Part shown: in pieces, positions 14,025 to 17,343 of the stretch
Numbering within the stretch: the first letter of the stretch is position 1
Layout of the letters: each line of letters opens with the position of its first letter
Assembly (NCBI GenBank): GCA_964620915.1
Contig: CAZUKP010000063.1
Coordinates: forward strand, 1 to 17,343
Reading direction: 5' to 3'
Origin: Hyphomicrobium_A sp964620915
GTDB taxonomy: Bacteria > Pseudomonadota > Alphaproteobacteria > Rhizobiales > Hyphomicrobiaceae
DNA: 17,343 nucleotides
Translations under genes and position numbers: made by a program
Notes under the pieces: generated by a model
Told to the model about the DNA's origin: nothing
Seen by the model: the letters and a program-made list of their open reading frames with translations, nothing else
The model's database searches: none

Positions 14025-16394
14025 CTACGTGTTGATCGTGGACGGCGCAGGCGCGCTCTCTTTCACGACATCGCGCTTTGGCAGGATCCGACGCCCCACC
14101 ATCAAAACGGCAGGCAGGATTACGAGCTGCGCGACCAGCGATGCAAACAGACACACAGCCGCCAACTGCCCGAAGAGCCGCAGTGAAGGCAGATACGAGA
14201 GCATCGTCACGCCCAGACCCATCGCCAGGACAATCGTCGTCAGCACAACCGGCGGTCCGATGTGATGGGCCGTGCGCATCATCACATCATAGAGATTGGC
14301 GGACGCGCCTCCCATTCGGTCCTCTTCCAGTGTGAACCGGTTGAGGAAGTGGATGGTGGAATCGATGGCGAGCGAGAACGCCACCGTAATTGCGACGATT
14401 GAGGCGAACTGCAGCCCCTGGCCCGTCGCCCACAAAACGGCGCCGGTCGCAAAAATGGGAAACAGCGACGGCATAATGCTCGCAACGCCCACCAGCACGG
14501 AGCGCAGCGCCAAGCCCAGGAAAATGAAGATGACGAACATGTCGCCGACGAGACCCCAATTAAGCTCCCAGATGATCTGAGCGGAATTGCGCGCCGCGAT
14601 CGCCGGCAGCCCCGTGACGGAGATCTCATAACCGGGGTGCTCTTTGCGCAAAGGCTCGAACGCCCCGTCCAGCGTCTCCACAACGGGCAAGATCTCGCTG
14701 GCATCGAGGTCGGGAAGCCGCGCCGTCACCAGCACAGACTTTTCGTCGCCCGCAATGAACCGGCGCACCAAGTGCTCAGGCAAGACTTTCAAATAGCTCT
14801 TGACGGTCTCAATGCTGTTGTCACCCGCCGCCGCCAGCCAACGCCGCAAACTGTCGAGCGACCACACGTTACCCAGACCCGCACGCTCTTCCATAATCGT
14901 GTGCGCCTGCGCAATCACGTCCAGCGTTTCGGGATCGTAGAGCGACTGATCACCCTTCCAGGCGATCATCGCATGAACCGGATTGGCCCCCGTCAGCTTC
15001 TCGTCCAGCCGCCCCGTTGCAGCCAGTGCCTGCTCCTTGTCAGGCACCTGATCGGCCAATCGATAATGCGGCTTGAGTTGCACGTAGGCCAGGCCCGTCA
15101 AGATCACGGTAATCACGGCGGCAACCACAAATCCCAAGGGCCGTTTGGCGACCGTGCCTACAATTGCATCCGTAACGTGCTGAAGAATGCCAACGTTACC
15201 CGCTTCGTTGACATGCGGGTCTACCGCAAGCGCCTTTTCCTCGCGCACGAAAAGTGCAGCAAGCGTCGGCACGACCACCGCAACCGCAAAATACGATATG
15301 CCAACCGCCATCAGCGCGGCCGTTCCGAACGTGCGGATCAGTGCAGATTCGGCAAACTGGAACGACAGTATGGCGAGCGCTGCATTCATCGCCGTCAACA
15401 GACACGCCGGCGCTACGTCAAGCACCGCGTGGCGGGCGGCAACGAAATGGTTCATGCCCGACAGCACATCGCGCCGTATCGACATCACAAGATGCATGGA
15501 ATCGGAAAACCCTGATACGAGGATCAGTGGCGTGATGACGTTGATGAACAGGTTGAGGCGAAAGTCCATCGCGCCGATCATGCCAAGCGTCCAGATAACG
15601 GCGATGGCCGGCCCCAGGACGGCGATCACCGTCAGCGAGATGCGCCTAAAAAATAAGTATGCAATCCCGATTCCGGCTATGAACCCAAGTCCATTATAGA
15701 CGAGCCGGTCGCGCTCGACTGCGTTGCGGATTTCAAGCTGCATGACCGGAGCGCCGGTCAGCTTGGCCTTCAGTCCAACGCCAGAGAGGATCTGCTGAGC
15801 CGTATCGTTGATCTCCCCGATCACCACGCGCGCGCTGCGCTCACGCACCGCTTTGCGGTCGAGCGCGATGACGATCAGTGCAAGCTCACCGTCATCGGAT
15901 AGGAACTTGCCCTTGACGATATCATTCGTCGTGAGCGCCTTGATCATGGCGTCGTAAGCGGGACCCTCAGGCAACTCGTCAGGCACAAGCGGTGGCGGGT
16001 AACCCGTCTCGTCGGGCTTGTCGCGCGCCGAAAGCATCGAGACGAGACCCGACACGCCGTCGATCAACTGCAAGTCCGTCGTCAGGTCTGCGAACGCGCG
16101 AATCTGGTCCGGCTTCAACAGGTCCGGCCCCTCCACAACGACCAGCACATCGAACTCGCTTGAAGGAAAGCGCCGGTCGATCTCTTCGTATTGCTGGAAC
16201 TCTTTGCTGTTGTTGCGGAACAGCTCGGAGAGCGAGTCGTCGACCTGAATGCGCGAGATACCGTAGAACGCCAGCCCCGTCATGATCGCGATGAACACCA
16301 GCGCGAGTCGCGGCGCCATAAGCGGGACCAAACCCAACCGCTCGATACCGAACGTGAAGCGAAACGTCCGGTGCGGTTCTTCGCCGTTGGACAT
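14025..16394 (-). CDS. RND superfamily exporter, MMPL/COG1033 type
   Basis: The product is an inner-membrane transporter of 789 residues from ATG 16394, chosen for the strong ribosome binding site GAGGGGGAG. It shows a duplicated RND layout. TM1 is at about 26-46, then a periplasmic loop to about 230, then TM2-6 (about 231-383) with GFSDSMH (D298). TM7 is at about 420-438, then a second loop to about 608, then TM8-12 (about 609-768) with AIDSTIHF (D678). The acidic residues in the two matching helices are the likely proton-relay positions. The size and the IDSTIHF motif fit the lipid-type exporters (MMPL, hopanoid transporter HpnN relatives) rather than tripartite drug pumps of about 1030 residues. 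No membrane-fusion protein, outer-membrane channel, or hopanoid or glycolipid gene is adjacent, so the substrate is unknown. Confidence 0.88.
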   Translation of the reverse strand: MSNGEEPHRTFRFTFGIERLGLVPLMAPRLALVFIAIMTGLAFYGISRIQVDDSLSELFRNNSKEFQQYEEIDRRFPSSEFDVLVVVEGPDLLKPDQIRAFADLTTDLQLIDGVSGLVSMLSARDKPDETGYPPPLVPDELPEGPAYDAMIKALTTNDIVKGKFLSDDGELALIVIALDRKAVRERSARVVIGEINDTAQQILSGVGLKAKLTGAPVMQLEIRNAVERDRLVYNGLGFIAGIGIAYLFFRRISLTVIAVLGPAIAVIWTLGMIGAMDFRLNLFINVITPLILVSGFSDSMHLVMSIRRDVLSGMNHFVAARHAVLDVAPACLLTAMNAALAILSFQFAESALIRTFGTAALMAVGISYFAVAVVVPTLAALFVREEKALAVDPHVNEAGNVGILQHVTDAIVGTVAKRPLGFVVAAVITVILTGLAYVQLKPHYRLADQVPDKEQALAATGRLDEKLTGANPVHAMIAWKGDQSLYDPETLDVIAQAHTIMEERAGLGNVWSLDSLRRWLAAAGDNSIETVKSYLKVLPEHLVRRFIAGDEKSVLVTARLPDLDASEILPVVETLDGAFEPLRKEHPGYEISVTGLPAIAARNSAQIIWELNWGLVGDMFVIFIFLGLALRSVLVGVASIMPSLFPIFATGAVLWATGQGLQFASIVAITVAFSLAIDSTIHFLNRFTLEEDRMGGASANLYDVMMRTAHHIGPPVVLTTIVLAMGLGVTMLSYLPSLRLFGQLAAVCLFASLVAQLVILPAVLMVGRRILPKRDVVKESAPAPSTINT

Positions 16395-16396
16395 GG

Positions 16397-16405
16397 CTCC
16401 CCCTC
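16397..16405 (-). promoter_or_regulatory. Ribosome binding site fixing the RND exporter start
   Basis: The minus-strand purine run GAGGGGGAG lies 2 nt upstream of the ATG at 16394, with its GAGG core about 7 nt away. It selects this ATG over an in-frame upstream TTG at 16424. Confidence 0.8.
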
Positions 16406-16612
16406 GGATCGCGCTGCGCGCCAAAACGCGCGCCCATCCGACTTTAAACTTCCCCTTGGCACCCCAATCCGCTCAGAATCGGACCCGGCGCGGGCCGGAT
16501 GGTTGCATTTGCCGCGCTTTGAACGCAAGGGGGTGGACAAAATTGCCCGATCGGCCGCACGGCCCCTTAGAAAACTCAGGCTTTACGGCGTCCTTTGAAG
16601 GTCGGGCACGCC

Positions 16613-16642
16613 TTGACAGTCCGCCCGCCCCCCTCTCATAAC
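16613..16642 (+). promoter_or_regulatory. Promoter of tRNA-Val
   Basis: A perfect -35 box TTGACA at 16613-16618 is followed by CATAAC at 16637-16642 (18-nt spacer), or TCATAA at 16636 with 17 nt. Transcription would start near 16649, about 30 bp before the mature tRNA. The GC-rich stretch between the -10 box and the tRNA may act as a stringent discriminator (inference). Confidence 0.65.
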
Positions 16643-16679
16643 GGCTGCCCGCGCATCCAATCCGCGGCTCATCAAAGGC

Positions 16680-16754
16680 GGGCGGTTAGCTCAGCGGTAG
16701 AGCACACGCTTCACACGCGTGGGGTCACTGGTTCAATCCCAGTACCGCCCACCA
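16680..16754 (+). tRNA. tRNA-Val (anticodon CAC), CCA encoded
   Basis: A full cloverleaf can be folded by eye. The acceptor stem GGGCGGT pairs with ACCGCCC, and the D stem GCTC with GAGC. The anticodon stem CACGC pairs with GCGTG around loop TTCACAC, giving anticodon CAC, which reads the GUG valine codon. The T stem ACTGG pairs with CCAGT around TTCAATC. The discriminator A is followed by encoded CCA (16752-16754). No intron and no mismatch in any stem. It converges on the repeat-protein gene, whose stop is 68 bp away. Confidence 0.96.
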
Positions 16755-16822
16755 TCTCTTTGGGGGTTTGCTGAGCCCGTGGTTCGGTTAGAAGGCCCCG
16801 GTGCCCGTTACCCCGAATGTGC

Positions 16823-17155
16823 CTATTCCCCGAGCACCTTCGTATTGGTTTGGCCAACGTCGCCTTTGTCGCCCTTCGACGACTGCCCCTCGTCCCCGAG
16901 CACCTTCGTATTGGTTTGACCGACGGCGCCTTTATCATCCTTCGACGATGTTCCCTCGTCCCCGAGCACCTTCGTATTGGCTTGACCAACGTCGCCTTTG
17001 TCGCCCTTCGACGACGGCCCCTCGTCCCCGAGCACCTTCGTATTGGTTTGATTGAGACCGTCTGTGCCATCGGGTTTGACTTGCGCGTGCAGTGCCGCTG
17101 GCAGCGCGGACATTGCCACGATGACCGCGATGGTGGCTGATGTGCGTCTCTTCAT
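16823..17155 (-). CDS. Small secreted protein of 22-residue tandem repeats
   Basis: I do not recognise this 110-residue protein. The ATG at 17155 has a purine-rich upstream site (GGAGAGGG) and starts a clear signal peptide: MKRR, hydrophobic IAVIVAMSALPAAL, probable cleavage after LHA at residue 24. After a short linker the mature chain is repeats only, of the form QTNTKVLGDEGxSSKGDKGDVG. Copies lie at residues 36-57, 58-79 and 80-101, plus a partial copy at 102-110 ending VLGE. The chain is rich in Gly, Asp, Lys and Ser, has no Cys or aromatics after the signal, and should be disordered or an extended repetitive structure. GDKGD recalls collagen-like stretches, but there is no regular Gly-X-Y pattern. 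It is probably periplasmic or extracellular; function unknown. The repeats are open in several frames, but only this one has a signal peptide and ribosome binding site. Confidence 0.75.
   Translation of the reverse strand: MKRRTSATIAVIVAMSALPAALHAQVKPDGTDGLNQTNTKVLGDEGPSSKGDKGDVGQANTKVLGDEGTSSKDDKGAVGQTNTKVLGDEGQSSKGDKGDVGQTNTKVLGE
16831..17052. repeat. 66-bp tandem repeat array, 3.3 copies
   Basis: Units begin at 16831, 16897, 16963 and 17029, each opening with CGAGCACCTTCGTATTGG; the fourth copy is truncated after about 24 bp. The period is exactly 66 bp, a multiple of three, and encodes the 22-residue protein repeat on the minus strand. Units one and three differ at about 3 positions, while unit two differs from either at about 9-10. 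Confidence 0.95.
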
Positions 17156-17241
17156 CCTATTCCCTCTCCACTCGTTGCAACATCTGAAAAGTACACGCTT
17201 CGACCGGTCCACGACGCTTCACCGCCCTCCGGCCTTATACG

Positions 17242-17343
17242 ATGACCGTCACCTCAATCACAGCAATTCGCAAGGCGCAGATGGAGCCGACAATGGAACT
17301 CGAGGCATTCTCGAAAGTTTCCTCCGTGCCCGCAAGCATGCAA
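17242..17343 (+). CDS. Possible start of an unidentified gene at the right edge
   Basis: An ATG at 17242 opens a frame running 34 codons to the window end (MTVTSITAIRKAQMEPTM...). There is no Shine-Dalgarno before it. A minus-strand frame over the same bases (stop TAA at 17235-17237) is equally open for about 35 codons and has similar third-position GC, so the coding strand cannot be decided. If the minus frame were real, it would be the C-terminus of a gene 79 bp upstream of the repeat protein. Confidence 0.25.
   Translation, partial: MTVTSITAIRKAQMEPTMELEAFSKVSSVPASMQ

Larger units (their letters stand above)
16395..16679. other. Divergent spacer between RND exporter and tRNA-Val
   Basis: No supported gene. 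It contains the exporter's ribosome binding site (16397-16405, minus strand) and an inverted repeat GCGCG-CCAAAA-CGCGC at about 16416-16431. Further right is GC-rich sequence and the tRNA promoter. No obvious minus-strand promoter for the exporter was found. Confidence 0.6.

Noticed and set aside
16680..16822. tRNA-Val as an integration site of a mobile element
   Set aside because: No second copy of the tRNA 3' end, no integrase and no mobile gene are visible in the window.
16831..17052. CRISPR-like array
   Set aside because: The 66-bp units are contiguous and similar along their whole length, with no unique spacers, and they encode a repetitive protein. No cas gene is present.
16823..17155. 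Collagen-like protein
   Set aside because: GDKGDVG fits Gly-X-Y only briefly; the rest of the 22-residue unit breaks the triplet pattern.

Overview
The window is an ordinary-looking stretch of chromosome from a GC-rich alphaproteobacterium, most likely of the order Hyphomicrobiales. Three things support this placement. It has a DUF2865 secreted cysteine-rich protein, a family I know mainly from rhizobia and relatives. It has a class II (plant-type) DAHP synthase. It has a rpiA-gor cluster close to gph, an arrangement I recall from rhizobial chromosomes. I cannot name the genus from sequence alone.

Layout, left to right. Positions 1-303 hold no gene. A secreted DUF2865 protein (304-1386, +) converges on glutamyl-tRNA synthetase gltX (1430-2800, -). 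A divergent spacer (2801-3081) carries a plausible gltX promoter and a perfect 20-bp palindrome, and leads to an exported TPR protein (3082-4026, +; GTG start). That gene converges on glutamine-dependent NAD synthetase nadE (4059-5765, -). Upstream of nadE on the same strand lies class II DAHP synthase (5846-7243, -). Divergent from it is a GCS2-family carboxylate-amine ligase (7482-8615, +).

Next is a four-gene minus-strand block, read right to left: gabD (13154-11703), rpiA (11588-10872), gor (10844-9459) and an SDR oxidoreductase (9377-8622). Phosphoglycolate phosphatase gph (13353-14021, +) diverges from gabD. Its stop lies 3 bp from that of a solo RND/MMPL-type exporter (14025-16394, -). 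A tRNA-Val(CAC) gene with encoded CCA (16680-16754, +) follows, with a good sigma-70 type promoter. The window ends with a small secreted protein made almost entirely of 22-residue tandem repeats (16823-17155, -) and about 190 bp of undecided sequence.

Most genes are central metabolism: aromatic amino-acid entry, NAD synthesis, pentose-phosphate, glutathione redox, semialdehyde oxidation, 2-phosphoglycolate salvage and translation. rpiA and gor are 27 bp apart and are probably cotranscribed. No transposase, integrase, phage gene, CRISPR array, toxin-antitoxin pair or defence cassette was seen. The least explained items are the tandem-repeat secreted protein, the orphan GCS2 ligase, the solo RND exporter and the 20-bp palindrome. 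None amounts to a demonstrable new system.
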